A DNA stretch of 64,000 bases from Christiangramia sediminis. Lineage in GTDB: Bacteria; Bacteroidota; Bacteroidia; Flavobacteriales; Flavobacteriaceae. Where the stretch lies: contig NZ_JAJBZG010000001.1 of NCBI RefSeq assembly GCF_020552705.1, positions 1 to 64,000 of the forward strand, read 5' to 3'. The translations under genes were made by a program, and so were the position numbers. The notes under the pieces are model-generated. The model was not told where the DNA came from and did not search any database. It worked only from the letters and a program-made list of their open reading frames with translations. Below are positions 1 through 10,113 of the stretch, one piece after another; the first letter of the stretch is position 1; every line of letters starts with the position of its first letter.

Positions 1-19
1 GAGAGTATGTCGCCGCCTT
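1..19 (+). rRNA. 5S ribosomal RNA, 3' end only
   Basis: The first bases read GAGAGTATGTCGCCGCC. This matches the usual 3' end of bacterial 5S rRNA, a GAGAGTAGG-type helix followed by the closing strand of the terminal stem, in the form common in Bacteroidota (ending GTCGCCGCC). A strong terminator follows at once. The rest of the gene, and presumably the 16S-23S operon, lies before the window. The exact 3' end is an estimate. Confidence 0.7.
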
Positions 20-28
20 CTTCTTGAA

Positions 29-61
29 AACCCTTTATCTAACTAGATAAAGGGTTTTTTT
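29..61 (+). terminator. Intrinsic terminator of the rRNA operon
   Basis: A perfect 10-bp stem, CCCTTTATCT pairing with AGATAAAGGG, has an AACT loop and is followed by seven T. Flanking AA/TT extends the stem to 12 bp. It sits directly after the 5S rRNA tail, so it most likely ends the rRNA transcript. Confidence 0.88.
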
Positions 62-146
62 ATGCGCTATAGGGAAACTTAAAATAGTAGAGTAAACTTA
101 CCAGGACTACGCAACCTTTCTTCTTATAATGTATCTACTCATTATA

Positions 147-154
147 TACTTTTA
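147..154 (+). promoter_or_regulatory. Candidate -7 promoter element
   Basis: TACTTTTA matches the Bacteroidota -7 consensus TAnnTTTG at 7 of 8 positions counting the free ones. It lies only 6 bases before the first ATG of the lipoprotein gene. The close spacing would give a nearly leaderless message. Confidence 0.35.
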
Positions 155-160
155 AAAATA

Positions 161-622
161 ATGATGAAATCCTTCCTATTATTAGTAATCAGTATTTTTC
201 TATTTTCATGTTCTAATAATGATAATGAAAAACCTGAAATTAAAACATTAGATTTATCAGTTATGGAATATCCTCAAAAATGGCAGTTATTCAAAATGAG
301 CAGTAGCATGCCGGGTTCAGAAATAACCGGCGAGGATATGGAATACCAGGAATACTATTTGTTCAAAAAGAACAATACTTTTATCAAGACTCGAATTGAA
401 GATGGAATAGAAATTAGTTTTGAAGGATCTTTTTCCATAGTTAACCAAAACAATGAGCAGGGATTCCTATTAGAATTTAATGAAGAAAACAGACTGATAG
501 GAAATTGCAGTAATAAACCGGAAGAATATCTTTATCTAGATAAGGATAATGAAATTCTTTTGAATAACTGGTGGGCTTGTGATGGTCCAGGCTTATTTTA
601 TGAGCAGGTCGCTATTGATTAG
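161..622 (+). CDS. Small lipoprotein of unknown function
   Basis: I do not recognise this 153-residue protein. It begins with a short hydrophobic signal (about residues 3-15) ending in a lipobox-like FSC, with the lipidated cysteine near residue 17. It is therefore probably a lipoprotein. The mature part is acidic and mostly polar, with alternating hydrophobic residues (YYLFKKNNTFIKTRI, then EISFEGSFSIV) that look like beta strands. Small flavobacterial lipocalin-like lipoproteins show this pattern, but I see no diagnostic motif. Two ATGs stand in tandem (161 and 164) and either could be used. It is a single gene between the rRNA operon and the convergent DUF6095/DUF4249/TonB cluster. Confidence 0.75.
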   Translation: MMKSFLLLVISIFLFSCSNNDNEKPEIKTLDLSVMEYPQKWQLFKMSSSMPGSEITGEDMEYQEYYLFKKNNTFIKTRIEDGIEISFEGSFSIVNQNNEQGFLLEFNEENRLIGNCSNKPEEYLYLDKDNEILLNNWWACDGPGLFYEQVAID

Positions 623-637
623 TGTTATATATAAAAA

Positions 638-859
638 TTAATCAAAAAGTGCTTTTATGATGGTCATTATACCTTTGAACATTAGAAAGATAGCCGCAAA
701 ACTGGCAACAATGCCTAAAATAAGTACAGCTATATAAAGTGGATGTTCCTGATTGTTAAAGGCACTATATAGTACTGAAGGTCCAATCATTACCAAGGGA
801 AGTGCACCGGCCAAATATTTTATGCCTGTAGACAATACTTTTTTATTGGTATGTTTCAT
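638..859 (-). CDS. DUF6095 family membrane protein
   Basis: This 73-residue protein has a basic N-terminus (MKHTNKKVLSTGIKYL) and two hydrophobic segments, at about residues 14-33 and 42-68, separated by a short polar turn (NNQEHPLY). It matches my memory of DUF6095, a small two-helix inner-membrane family found in Flavobacteriia with no known function. It starts one base after the stop of the upstream DUF4249 gene, so it is probably the last gene of the TonB receptor-DUF4249 operon. No catalytic motif is visible. Confidence 0.75.
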   Translation of the reverse strand: MKHTNKKVLSTGIKYLAGALPLVMIGPSVLYSAFNNQEHPLYIAVLILGIVASFAAIFLMFKGIMTIIKALFD

Positions 860-860
860 T

Positions 861-1670
861 TTAATTTACAATATATGATGTTGAATCTACCTCGGATAAT
901 CTAAAATATCCAAACGGATAATTTTCTGAATTCGATCTATTGATAATATTTCCCTTAACCGTGGCAGGCATAGTTTCAAAAGGTCCACCCTGATTGGTTC
1001 CAACCTGTGAACGCAATATAAAAAGAAATTCATAATAGCTTTCGGAAATGCCCTGTAGCTGAATTCCAATTTCATCTCCACTCTCTATATCTTCAGTAGA
1101 ATAATATCCAAAGATCTGATTTCCATTAGTGAATTCATCTTCATAAAATTCCAGGCTTATATCTTCATTAATAAATTCAAAAAGATAATAATCTTCGGTC
1201 GCGGCGGGATCTGTATAAAAAACCTTTATTTCTATATCCTCTCCCGAAAAACCACCTGCGTCCAGTTGCTCAATATAATCTATTTCAGCCACCGGAATTA
1301 ATGTTTCTGTAGCAGTGTAAATTTCACCGTTCACATCAACCTCCAGCTCATAACTAATATTGAATTCAGGGCGAAAATTGGTATTGCTATAATTTCCTTC
1401 CTGTTGATGTAAGAACTCAAATTCTTCACCGTTCTCCGATGTTATTTTTACACGTGCATTTTCTACACCTTCCGTTTCTTCCTCATAAAATGGAGAGGTT
1501 CTGGTAATTCTTATATTTTGATTTTCTCCAGAAGTTCCTTTAAACCATTCTATAGAAGCATCAATAACCAGGCGTGGTTCACTTTCTTCTAGAGGGATAT
1601 TCACCACTTCTTCGCAAGAAATCAAAGCAAAACAGAAAATTAAGACAAAATAAATTTGATATTTTCTCAT
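861..1670 (-). CDS. DUF4249 outer-membrane-associated lipoprotein
   Basis: The 269-residue protein opens with a lipoprotein signal (about residues 4-19, lipobox ISC with Cys19). It continues with the DUF4249-type start EEVVNIPLEESEPRLVIDA and beta-rich repeats such as VENARVKITSENGEEFEF and YELEVDVNGEIYTATETL. Known DUF4249 proteins are surface or periplasmic lipoproteins encoded beside TonB-dependent receptors, with an unproven role in substrate binding or receptor function. Here the ATG follows the stop codon of the receptor gene with no gap, so the two are almost certainly co-transcribed and translationally coupled. The substrate cannot be read from the sequence. Confidence 0.9.
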   Translation of the reverse strand: MRKYQIYFVLIFCFALISCEEVVNIPLEESEPRLVIDASIEWFKGTSGENQNIRITRTSPFYEEETEGVENARVKITSENGEEFEFLHQQEGNYSNTNFRPEFNISYELEVDVNGEIYTATETLIPVAEIDYIEQLDAGGFSGEDIEIKVFYTDPAATEDYYLFEFINEDISLEFYEDEFTNGNQIFGYYSTEDIESGDEIGIQLQGISESYYEFLFILRSQVGTNQGGPFETMPATVKGNIINRSNSENYPFGYFRLSEVDSTSYIVN

Positions 1671-4058
1671 CTAGAATTTAAAATTATAGGTTACTGACGG
1701 AATTATTCCAAAAAGAGATAATCTTACCGCTTCATTTTGATTGGTATCTGAATTTTCTCGGAAACTAATCGAATAGGCATTCTGCCTGTTGTAAATATTA
1801 TAAATTCCAAAATTCCATGAGGATTCAAAACCTCGGTCTTTTGATGATTTAGGTTTTAAGGTTGCTGAAATATCCAGGCGATGATATTCTGGTAATCTAT
1901 CAGCATTCCTTTCGCCATAAACAGGTACGGTAATTCCCTGGTATTCATAGTGAGCATTTGGAAATGTCGTAGCAAGCCCGGTCTGAAATATAAAGTTGGC
2001 ATTAAACTGCCACTTTTCATTTAGCTTATAACTTCCGGTGATACTGAGATCATGAGTTTTGTCGTAATTGGAATGATACCATTCGCCGTTATTTATACCT
2101 GGTTCCAGGAGAGTTCTTCCCGGTGTCCGTTGCTCAGCCCGGGAAAGGGTATAGGCCAGCCATCCGGTTAATTTTCCTTTGTTTTTTCTTAAAAGCACTT
2201 CAAGTCCGTATGCCCTGGATTCTCCACTTAGAACGATTCTTTCTATGGCATTATTGGCAATTAGATTAGCCCCGTCTATATAATCTATTCTATTATCTAT
2301 TTGTTTATAGAAACTTTCTACTTCCAGTGAATAGACCTTATCTGTAAAGTTTCGAAAATATCCAACGGCGTATTGATCCAAAACCTGGGGCTTTATAAAT
2401 TGCCCACTTGGAGCCCATACATCCAAAGGAGTAGGGGAACTTGTATTTGAAATAAGGTGCAGGTATTGGGCCATTCTATTATAACTGGCCTTTATGGACT
2501 GATCATCTTTTAATAAATATGAAACAGCAATACGAGGTTCAAAATTATTATAGGCTTTTAAAACTTTATTTCTGGAAACAGCATTAGTTTCAACGATCTC
2601 TGCTTCGCTGTAAATATCTCTTTCAGGATCATAAGCTACAGGATGATCATTTTCGTAAACATTAACTTCGTCCTGCCCCAGTCGGAAAAAATTACTTAAG
2701 CGAAGCCCATATTCCGCAGAGAATTTATCACTTAACCTGTGTTCCGCAGAAACATAGATTGCATTCTCTAAGGCATATTTTTTAGTTAATTCGAAATAAT
2801 TAATTCCTGAATCTTCATCTATAGGTTCAATTTCACCGGGGTTGAATTCATAATAGGTGTTCTGAATTCCATATTTCAGCTGGAAATTCTCATTGATATA
2901 ATGGTTGAAATCATATTTCAGGTTGAAATTTCGTATACCACTATTCCAGTTGAAACCTACAAAATTTAAGCTCAGTCCATAGTAATAATCGCTATAGATG
3001 GCTGAAAGATTGGTGAAGATATTATCTGAAAAAATATGGTTCCAACGAAGGTTCAAGACAGTATTTCCGTAGGTATTTTCAAAATTTTGACTGATGTTGA
3101 ATACATCCCTTCCAAAATATCCTGAAAGGAGAAGTTTGTTGCTCTCATCGAGCTTATAGCTCAATTTGGTATTAATATCATAGAAATAAGCAGCGTTTTC
3201 ATTATCGGTGAGCTTCAGAAATAAATGCGCATACGAGCTTCTTGCCCCAATAAGGTAGGAACCTTTATCTTTGACGATGGGACCTTCAGCCAAAAGTCGG
3301 CTTGAAATGGCACCAATTCCGCCCTGCATTTTAAATTCCTTACTATTTCCATCTCTCTGGTAAATATCCAGCACAGAAGAGACCCTGCCTCCGTATTCGG
3401 CGGGAATCCCTCCTTTGTATAATTTCAGATCCTTTATAGCATCCGGATTAAAAACAGAAAATAATCCGAAAAGGTGTGAGGAATTATAGATTGTAGCTTC
3501 ATCTAAAAGGATTAGATTTTGATCTACTGCGCCCCCCCGAACATTAAAACCGGAAGAACCTTCACCAGCATTGGAAACCCCGGGTAAAAGCAGAAGCGAT
3601 CTTACTACATCTACTTCCCCAAAGACCACCGGTAAATTCTGAATAGTGTTGATAGATAACTTGTTGACACTCATTTCAGGTTTTCTGATATTCAAACCTT
3701 CAATATCACTTGTAATGAGAACTTCTTCAAGATTTTCTGAGGCTTCCTGGAGCTGAAAATTCTGCTTTTTGTCTTCATTAAGAATTATCGTCTGCTGAAT
3801 GCTCTGGTATCCTATATAAGTAATCTCAATTTGATATTCTCCTTTGGGTAATTTGATAGAATAGTAGCCATATTCGTTGGTTACTACGCCGGTATTGGCT
3901 TCTGGAAAGATCAAATTAACCCCAATTAGTGTTTCATTGCTGGAAGCATCAGTAATGGTTCCATTAAGAGTGTATAATTCCTGGCCAGTAGATTGAAAGT
4001 GAAAGACCAGTATGGTTAACAGGAGGGTTAAATAGCGGATATTCAATTTTTTATTCAA
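1671..4058 (-). CDS. TonB-dependent outer membrane receptor with carboxypeptidase-like domain
   Basis: This 795-residue outer membrane receptor should import a large ligand using TonB/ExbBD energy. Order of parts: signal peptide (about 1-25), carboxypeptidase-regulatory-like beta-sandwich (about 28-110, GTITDASSNETLIGVNL and GYYSIKLPKGEYQIEITYIGY), plug domain (about 125-235, LLLPGVSNAGEGSSGFNVRG and GGIPAEYGGRVSSVLDI), then a beta-barrel ending in the aromatic strand SVTYNFKF. It lacks the SusC signature and pairs with DUF4249 instead of SusD, so a polysaccharide substrate is not implied. No in-frame ATG is available near the start. TTG codons at 4058 and 4046 are the candidates, and a -7 element overlapping the first makes the second (4046) plausible. 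Confidence 0.92.
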   Translation of the reverse strand: MNKKLNIRYLTLLLTILVFHFQSTGQELYTLNGTITDASSNETLIGVNLIFPEANTGVVTNEYGYYSIKLPKGEYQIEITYIGYQSIQQTIILNEDKKQNFQLQEASENLEEVLITSDIEGLNIRKPEMSVNKLSINTIQNLPVVFGEVDVVRSLLLLPGVSNAGEGSSGFNVRGGAVDQNLILLDEATIYNSSHLFGLFSVFNPDAIKDLKLYKGGIPAEYGGRVSSVLDIYQRDGNSKEFKMQGGIGAISSRLLAEGPIVKDKGSYLIGARSSYAHLFLKLTDNENAAYFYDINTKLSYKLDESNKLLLSGYFGRDVFNISQNFENTYGNTVLNLRWNHIFSDNIFTNLSAIYSDYYYGLSLNFVGFNWNSGIRNFNLKYDFNHYINENFQLKYGIQNTYYEFNPGEIEPIDEDSGINYFELTKKYALENAIYVSAEHRLSDKFSAEYGLRLSNFFRLGQDEVNVYENDHPVAYDPERDIYSEAEIVETNAVSRNKVLKAYNNFEPRIAVSYLLKDDQSIKASYNRMAQYLHLISNTSSPTPLDVWAPSGQFIKPQVLDQYAVGYFRNFTDKVYSLEVESFYKQIDNRIDYIDGANLIANNAIERIVLSGESRAYGLEVLLRKNKGKLTGWLAYTLSRAEQRTPGRTLLEPGINNGEWYHSNYDKTHDLSITGSYKLNEKWQFNANFIFQTGLATTFPNAHYEYQGITVPVYGERNADRLPEYHRLDISATLKPKSSKDRGFESSWNFGIYNIYNRQNAYSISFRENSDTNQNEAVRLSLFGIIPSVTYNFKF

Positions 4059-4063
4059 AAATA
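4056..4063 (-). promoter_or_regulatory. -7 promoter element for the TonB receptor operon
   Basis: The minus strand reads TATTTTTG, a full match to TAnnTTTG. Its last three bases coincide with the TTG codon at 4058. If this promoter is used, transcription begins near 4049 and translation should start at the next TTG (4046). Confidence 0.5.
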
Positions 4064-4099
4064 GAGTTAAGTGTGCTAATAAAAAAGTTTAGGATTGAA

Positions 4100-5314
4100 T
4101 TAGACAGTGACTTTTTTTTCTTTTTTTGAAAAATGAAAGAGGAGTAAAGAGCTTATCAACAGGCAGCTTAGAAGAATTACAGCCAGGGGTAAAGAACTGG
4201 AAGTATGGAACAGGCTTATTATAAAAGAAGTAAATGCACCTAAAATCATTTTTAAACTACCGATCAAGGCAGAAGCACGACCGGCTTTTTTCTCAAATGG
4301 TTCTAAGGAAAGTGCAGTGGTGTTAGGATTTTGAAATCCTAGTAGAAATAAAATTAAGAACAATATTACAACCGTGGGAATAAAGCCGAATTCAAAAATT
4401 GAATTTATCAGGAACAGAGAAGATAATATTACCAGTACTACACTATTAAAGAGGGTGATCTGCAAGGTGGAATATTTTCTTAGGAACAACCTGTTTATCT
4501 GGCTTCCTAAAATAAGACCACCCGCATTTAAGCCAAATAATATTCCAAATTCTTTCTGACTTAGATCATAGTTACCCATAAAGAGTTTTGGGGCATCAGA
4601 TATATAAGCGAACATCGCACCGATGGCAAAACTTCCTGAAAATGCAAAATTTGAGAATTTGGGATGTGTAAGTATTCCAAAATATTTTATTGCTACCTGC
4701 TTTGGTTTTAGATCTACCATTCTATCTGGAACAATGCTTTCAGGTAAAAATTTAGTCACGCTTATGATCATTAAACCTGAGAATATAGCCAGAAATAGAA
4801 AGATCATTTTCCATCCAAAAGATTCAATGATAAAGCTCCCCACAGTTGGGGCGATAATGGGAGCTCCGCCCATAATTAACATTAAAACCGAAATGGCTCC
4901 TGCTACTTCATGTACTGGAAAAATATCGCGAACTATTGCTTTTGCAGCTACCATTCCACCGGCCGCTCCAACAGCCAGAAAGAATCTTGAAACAATAAGC
5001 CATTCCAGATTGGGCGAATACATACAACTTATGGCTGAAAGCAGATAAATTACCAAACCGATTAACAATGGCTTCTTCCTGCCAAATTTGTCCATTATCG
5101 GGCCGTAAGCTAACTGACCTAAAGAGATTCCAATAAAATAACTTGTTAGGGTTAGGCCTATCTGGCTTATCGTGGTATTAAAATCCTGGGCGATACTTTC
5201 AAATCCGGGTAAATATGCATCTATAGAAAACGGACCCAAAGCGATCAGGGTACCCAGCACCAAAAGAATAATATATTCCTGTTTTTTATTTCTTCCTTCG
5301 GAATTTTGAATCAT
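4100..5314 (-). CDS. Bcr/CflA-type multidrug efflux MFS transporter
   Basis: The protein has 404 residues from the chosen start and about 12 hydrophobic helices, as in the major facilitator superfamily. The start of helix 1 (LGTLIALGPFSIDAYLPG) and the loop 2-3 motif GPIMDKFGRKKPLLIGL are typical of the Bcr/CflA subgroup of proton-driven drug exporters, as is GGAPIIAPTVGS. The frame can be extended upstream to 5356. I chose ATG at 5314 because the extension is polar and not conserved in style, while MIQNSEGRNKKQ gives the normal short basic N-terminus. It lies 41 bases upstream of the TonB receptor start on the same strand but is probably a separate unit. Substrate unknown. Confidence 0.88.
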   Translation of the reverse strand: MIQNSEGRNKKQEYIILLVLGTLIALGPFSIDAYLPGFESIAQDFNTTISQIGLTLTSYFIGISLGQLAYGPIMDKFGRKKPLLIGLVIYLLSAISCMYSPNLEWLIVSRFFLAVGAAGGMVAAKAIVRDIFPVHEVAGAISVLMLIMGGAPIIAPTVGSFIIESFGWKMIFLFLAIFSGLMIISVTKFLPESIVPDRMVDLKPKQVAIKYFGILTHPKFSNFAFSGSFAIGAMFAYISDAPKLFMGNYDLSQKEFGILFGLNAGGLILGSQINRLFLRKYSTLQITLFNSVVLVILSSLFLINSIFEFGFIPTVVILFLILFLLGFQNPNTTALSLEPFEKKAGRASALIGSLKMILGAFTSFIISLFHTSSSLPLAVILLSCLLISSLLLFHFSKKEKKVTV

Positions 5315-5468
5315 TATGCAAATTTCAGCAAACAAGGAGTTCCTTTCTAATTTCACAGCCTGTTTAACGAAAGATTAAACTATTTCGATTTAGTTTTTAA
5401 TAGAAGGATTAAAGACTTTCTATCAAATTTTAAAATCCGACCTTTGCCTGATAAATTTCATTTAAAAT

Positions 5469-6086
5469 ATGTCCTTTAAAAAATTGAATCCTCCGCTTAA
5501 AGAAGCTATTGAACGATTGGGATATGAAAGGCCTACATCTTTTCAGAAAAATGTCCTGCCTAAAATTAAAAGCGGCGCAGATCTGTATTTACTGGCTCCA
5601 AAGAATAGTGGTAAAACTACTGCTATGATCATAAGTGTGATCCAGAAATTAAATTCAGAAGCTTTTGAAGATTCGCCCAGGGCGCTTATTTATGTTAAGG
5701 ACAAAGAAGCAGCCTTAGAACTTGAGCAGAAATTCAGGGAGTTCACCCGGGAAATGGATCTGCGTATTTACTGTGCGTATGAAGAGCAGAATATAGACGA
5801 TCAAAAAGATGATATTTATTATGGTGTGGATATCGTTATCGCCACACCAAAAAGACTGGGGAAATTGTTTTCTATGACCGGGATACATCTAGGACAATTA
5901 CAACTTTTTATCCTTGAGGATGCTGAGTTTCTCTCTAAATCCAGCCAGTTTAATGATGTGGTAAGAATTCCTTTGAGTATTGATAAATGTCAGTACCTGG
6001 TATTTGGAGAAAAAATGGAACCAAAAATGGAAAGATTGCAGGATATGTTTATGGAAAGAGCCCGGGTACTTAAATTCGAAAAATAA
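5469..6086 (+). CDS. Single-domain DEAD-box helicase-like protein, degenerate motifs
   Basis: This 205-residue protein resembles only the first RecA domain of a DEAD-box RNA helicase. Visible parts are a Q-motif-like YERPTSFQ (residues 19-26), a P-loop APKNSGKTT (residues 43-51) where the family has AxTGSGKT, and a motif Ib-like TPKRLGKL. In place of DEAD stands EDAE, in place of SAT stands VFG, and the second RecA domain is missing. A terminator begins 2 bases after the stop, so there is no downstream fragment to join. It may bind ATP or RNA without unwinding. I think it is an intact short protein, not a fresh pseudogene, because its own frame is clean. Function unknown. Confidence 0.8.
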   Translation: MSFKKLNPPLKEAIERLGYERPTSFQKNVLPKIKSGADLYLLAPKNSGKTTAMIISVIQKLNSEAFEDSPRALIYVKDKEAALELEQKFREFTREMDLRIYCAYEEQNIDDQKDDIYYGVDIVIATPKRLGKLFSMTGIHLGQLQLFILEDAEFLSKSSQFNDVVRIPLSIDKCQYLVFGEKMEPKMERLQDMFMERARVLKFEK

Positions 6087-6088
6087 AA

Positions 6089-6110
6089 AAGCCCTGTCGA
6101 AACAGGGCTT
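6089..6110. terminator. Bidirectional intrinsic terminator
   Basis: AAGCCCTGT pairs with ACAGGGCTT around a CGAA loop. On the plus strand it is followed by TTTAT and ends the DEAD-box-like gene. On the minus strand it is followed by TTTTTTATTT and ends icd. Confidence 0.85.
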
Positions 6111-6133
6111 TATAATGTATAATCTAAATTCGA

Positions 6134-8443
<2,310 letters not shown>

Positions 8444-8506
8444 TTACGGCTTTTATCCTAAGTTTAAAGGCCTTCTCACTTGTTAAGATATCTTAAATAA
8501 TGAAAT

Positions 8507-8658
8507 AAAAAAGCCATTTCATCTTAATTGCTAAAATGAAATGGCTTCAGGAAACAGCATATTATCAGTTTAATGATAAAAAGCATTTTATGCTTATTGG
8601 GTATGCTGCTTCATTTGATTCGAATTTAAAGGATTTAAAAAGAATCAAATTAGTCTTT
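8507..8658 (-). ncRNA. Candidate structured small RNA of unknown class
   Basis: Read on the minus strand, three folded units follow one another. (1) A hairpin with an 8-bp base (TTTGATTC at 8642-8649 with GAATCAAA at 8614-8621), a small internal loop and a 6-bp TTTAAA/TTTAAA top. (2) A three-way junction closed by CAGCATA/TATGCTG (8602-8608 with 8555-8561) that holds two perfect 6-bp hairpins. (3) A 12-bp terminator stem (8536-8547 with 8511-8522) followed by six T. The 5' end is a guess, based on a weak TGCGTTTG (-7-like) at 8665-8672. No protein gene on this strand could own the terminator. I cannot assign an RNA family. Confidence 0.5.
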
Positions 8659-8880
8659 ATCTTTCAAACGCATTTTGATAGTACAAAATATAAGTTGTTA
8701 TATAGAAGATAAAAACATTAAAATGTAAAGAACTTGCTTTACGGGAAAATCGTCCAGACTAAAAATCCTATTGTCATTTTAATCGCTACGAATTTCTATA
8801 TAAATATAATTAAAAAGCTTTTTTACAAGAAGGTATTTAACAATAAAAAAGGTTTTTTCACAGATTAGAACCCAACAAAA
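8659..8880. other. Gene-free spacer between the candidate RNA and the rplS terminator
   Basis: This is AT-rich sequence with no tRNA, no credible coding frame and no clear repeat. A TATATTTTG stretch on the minus strand (8684-8692) resembles a -7 element with one extra base. It might serve the candidate RNA. Confidence 0.5.
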
Positions 8881-8904
8881 AAAGCCCCAACAATGTGGGG
8901 CTTT
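8881..8904 (-). terminator. Terminator of rplS
   Basis: AAAGCCCCA and TGGGGCTTT form a 9-bp stem around a six-base loop, followed on the minus strand by a run of T. It lies 24 bases after the rplS stop. Confidence 0.88.
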
Positions 8905-8928
8905 ATATTAATTCGGTATAAAGAATTA

Positions 8929-9282
8929 TTATTTTCTAATCGCTTCTTTAATACGTGCTTTCTTACCGGTAAGACCTCTAAAGTAGAAAATTCTCGCTCT
9001 ACGAACATTACCTTTCTTATTGATCTCAATTTTCTGAATAGCAGGAAGGTTGATTGGGAAAATTCTTTCCACTCCTACCGTACCACTCATTTTTCTAATG
9101 GTGAAAGTTTGAGAAGAACCTGTTCCTCTTTTCTGAATAACAACACCTCTAAAGAACTGGGTTCTTGTCTTTTGTCCCTCTTTAATTTCGTAATAAACAG
9201 TGATAGTATCACCTGCTGCAAACTCAGGTAGATCTTTTCTGTCTACGAATTCGTCCTGAACGTATTTTACTAAGGATTCCAT
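8929..9282 (-). CDS. rplS: 50S ribosomal protein L19
   Basis: L19 is a 50S subunit protein at the 30S-50S interface. The 117-residue length is normal. Conserved stretches are present, including FAAGDTITVYYEI, RTQFFRGVVIQKRGTG, TFTIRKMSGTVGVERIFPI and GNVRRARIFYFRGLTGKKAR. In many bacteria rplS follows trmD in the rpsP-rimM-trmD-rplS operon. Here trmD lies upstream on the same strand, 118 bases away, but rpsP and rimM are absent and a full -7 promoter element lies in the gap. So rplS has, at least in part, its own transcript with a leader of roughly 65 bases, where feedback control could act. Confidence 0.98.
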   Translation of the reverse strand: MESLVKYVQDEFVDRKDLPEFAAGDTITVYYEIKEGQKTRTQFFRGVVIQKRGTGSSQTFTIRKMSGTVGVERIFPINLPAIQKIEINKKGNVRRARIFYFRGLTGKKARIKEAIRK

Positions 9283-9352
9283 TTTTAATGTTTTAAAGTA
9301 TGATCTATAACAACATTCACGGTTATCGCCAGAGGTTATTCTAGAATGAGTG

Positions 9353-9360
9353 CAAAATTA
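9353..9360 (-). promoter_or_regulatory. -7 promoter element for rplS
   Basis: The minus strand reads TAATTTTG, a full match to TAnnTTTG, 70 bases before the rplS ATG. It leaves a leader long enough to fold. Confidence 0.55.
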
Positions 9361-9400
9361 ATTCAATTTATATTATTGTACAAGCCTGTTAGAGAAAAAA

Positions 9401-10081
9401 TTAATCTTCTTCTAATAGATCAGGTCTAAGCTTCTTTGTTCTTTCATAAGCCTGATTTTCACGCCATTCTTCAATTTTCGGAAAATTTCCTGAAGTAAGT
9501 ATCGGCGGTACTTCCCAGCCTTTATATTCTGCCGGTCGGGTATAAACCGGTGGAGCAAGTAAATTGTCCTGAAAAGAATCAGTTAATGCAGAAGTTTCAT
9601 TTCCCAGCACTCCCGGGATCAACCTTATAATAGAATCACATAGAACTGCAGCTCCAAGCTCTCCACCAGATAGCACATAATCGCCAATAGAAATTTCTTT
9701 AGTGATAAATTGATCTCTCACCCGCTGATCCACTCCTTTGTAGTGACCACAGAGGATAATAATATTTTCAGCAAGGCTAAGACTGTTAGCAGTTCTTTGA
9801 TTCAGGGTTGCGCCATCTGGGGTCATATAAATGACTTCATCATAATCTCTTTCAGCCTTAAGGCCAGAAATACATTTATCAATGGGCTCTATCATCATTA
9901 CCATTCCAGCGCCACCTCCAAATTGATAATCATCAACCTGTTTATAATTATCGGTAGTATAATCACGTAAATTATGAAGATGGATTTCCACGAGTCCTTT
10001 CTTTATGGCCCTTTGAAGGATGGAAGCTTCAAAAGGGCTTTTTAGGATGTCTGGCACCACCGTAATGATATCAATGCGCAT
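9401..10081 (-). CDS. trmD: tRNA (guanine(37)-N1)-methyltransferase
   Basis: TrmD methylates N1 of G37 next to the anticodon of a subset of tRNAs using S-adenosylmethionine, which prevents +1 frameshifting. The 226-residue length is normal. Trefoil-knot SPOUT motifs are clear: [29 protein letters not shown] and [16 protein letters not shown], followed by the linker and C-terminal domain ([21 protein letters not shown]). It is encoded 32 bases downstream of the coiled-coil membrane protein gene, with which it probably shares a transcript, and upstream of rplS. Confidence 0.97.
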   Translation of the reverse strand: MRIDIITVVPDILKSPFEASILQRAIKKGLVEIHLHNLRDYTTDNYKQVDDYQFGGGAGMVMMIEPIDKCISGLKAERDYDEVIYMTPDGATLNQRTANSLSLAENIIILCGHYKGVDQRVRDQFITKEISIGDYVLSGGELGAAVLCDSIIRLIPGVLGNETSALTDSFQDNLLAPPVYTRPAEYKGWEVPPILTSGNFPKIEEWRENQAYERTKKLRPDLLEED

Positions 10082-10113
10082 TTTTTATAATTGAAAATTT
10101 AAAAAGACCGCTA

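Noticed and set aside
1671-4058. SusC/SusD-type polysaccharide utilisation locus
   Set aside because: The receptor lacks the SusC hallmark and its partner is DUF4249. No SusD, glycoside hydrolase or sulfatase genes are near.
4623-5048. A 141-codon frame antisense to the MFS transporter
   Set aside because: The minus-strand frame encodes a clear transporter. The opposite frame has no coherent domain and is a shadow.
8536-8712. A 58-codon plus-strand open frame in the icd-rplS spacer
   Set aside because: Its ATG lies inside the terminator stem and its sequence is explained by the RNA-like inverted repeats. No start signal is visible. An AT-rich, Lys/Phe-rich frame of this length can occur by chance.
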